Part shown: piece by piece, positions 63,703 to 64,000 of the stretch | How the letters are laid out: each line of letters starts with the position of its first letter | How positions within the stretch are numbered: the first letter of the stretch is position 1 | Virus record (IMG/VR): IMGVR_UViG_3300008108_000169 | Span: 1-64,000 of that record | Source: a virus | Direction: 5' to 3' (one strand) | Length of the DNA stretch: 64,000 nucleotides | Program-made: the position numbers and the translations under genes | Notes under the pieces: model-generated | Told to the model about the DNA's origin: nothing | What the model saw: only the letters and a program-made list of their open reading frames with translations | Databases searched by the model: none

Positions 63703-64000
63703 TATTCATTCTCCGGATTATGTTGGTGCCCAGGATAAGCACTTGGATGCTGTACACGAATATCGCTAGGATGTTTAGGTTCTTGCCAACCACCGCCAGC
63801 ATCTTTAGTTACTGCGTCTATATCTGCATATTCTTCCTTAGGTGCATTTGAAAAAACGCTAGCAGAGCCGTCTGTATCGTCTTTGCTGACTAGATCTACT
63901 ATCTGTTTAAATTTGCGAATAGTATCCGGATTCTCTTCTTGCGGCTCTGCTACAGCAACTACCTGTATTTCTGGTTCTGCTGTTTTCTGGCCGTCAATTA
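63702..64000 (-). CDS. C-terminal part of a virion protein, truncated by window edge
   Basis: Open frame from the right edge to TAA at 63702-63704, ending PSAYPGHQHNPENE. Acidic and Pro/Glu-rich with no recognised domain. The N-terminus lies beyond the window. Confidence 0.6.
   Translation of the reverse strand, partial: IDGQKTAEPEIQVVAVAEPQEENPDTIRKFKQIVDLVSKDDTDGSASVFSNAPKEEYADIDAVTKDAGGGWQEPKHPSDIRVQHPSAYPGHQHNPENE

Noticed and set aside
1-64000. CRISPR arrays, transposase or IS elements
   Set aside because: No regular direct-repeat/spacer array and no transposase motif were seen in any frame.

Overview
The window is part of a large, tailed, T4-like (jumbo-size) bacteriophage genome. Evidence for a phage is direct: a PAAR spike-tip protein, a pectate-lyase-like tail protein, LamG-type virion proteins, an MGME1/Exo-like nuclease, a cell-wall hydrolase, T4-type late promoters (core ATAAATA, about 15 sites) and a ~10 kb cluster of 40 tRNA or tRNA-like genes covering all 20 amino acids. 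Cargo such as ADP-heptose genes, curli secretion genes, a PBP7-like peptidase, PqqA and a two-piece tmRNA suggests a Gram-negative, probably betaproteobacterial and possibly methylotrophic host. That host call is inference.

Layout. 1-3.6 kb (minus): P-loop kinase, metallophosphoesterase, tyrosine-phosphatase-like protein and a Ro60-like (DUF2828/TROVE-type plus VWA) protein with a ~450-nt structured leader. 3.6-15.1 kb (minus): GT9-like transferase, a small RNA polymerase omega-like protein, three 2OG-Fe(II) oxygenases, an FkbM methyltransferase and many tiny ORFs interleaved with tRNAs and several large structured non-coding segments. 15.6-15.8 kb: three near-identical tandem sigma70-type promoters. 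15.8-19.7 kb (minus): cupin, split heptose kinase/nucleotidyltransferase, pqqA, ahpD-ahpC, a Lys/Ala/Pro-rich secreted peptide, a circularly permuted tmRNA and tiny basic ORFs. 19.8-23.0 kb (plus): small membrane proteins, isocitrate lyase, fatty-acid desaturase. 23.0-33.9 kb (minus): PBP7-like peptidase, CHASE2 adenylate cyclase, FecR protein, two curlin-repeat proteins, CsgG and CsgF. 33.9-39.7 kb (minus): ferredoxin-dependent bilin reductase, heme oxygenase, ClpS, Hsp20, DnaK, GMP reductase, exonuclease, bS21. 40-50.4 kb (minus): membrane coiled-coil protein, lysis hydrolase, IscA/IscU, histone H1-like protein, PAAR, glutaredoxin, ribonucleotide reductase with an aldolase between the subunit genes. 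50.7-64 kb: virion and head-associated genes, with a short plus-strand group at 59.3-60.3 kb.

The most unusual part is the RNA biology. The tmRNA is permuted, with the acceptor half before the tag half and a 38-aa ORF in the spacer. Two further RNAs carry T arm, capped acceptor stem and D arm in permuted order, like the tRNA-mimic module of bacterial Y RNAs. A short pseudoknot-like element (S1, then S2 ending CAG followed by CAA, pairing with S1'S2') recurs eight times: in the Ro60-like leader, around one permuted RNA, and in permuted strand order inside one tRNA. Together with the Ro60-like protein this suggests a phage Ro60/Y-RNA-like ribonucleoprotein system. That is a hypothesis, not shown by the sequence.

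Functional cargo forms coherent sets: curli-type amyloid secretion with c-nucleotide signalling; bilin synthesis from heme; a chaperone/proteolysis set; Fe-S assembly; redox defence; and central metabolism (isocitrate lyase, desaturase, RNR). All calls are from reading motifs; no database search was run.
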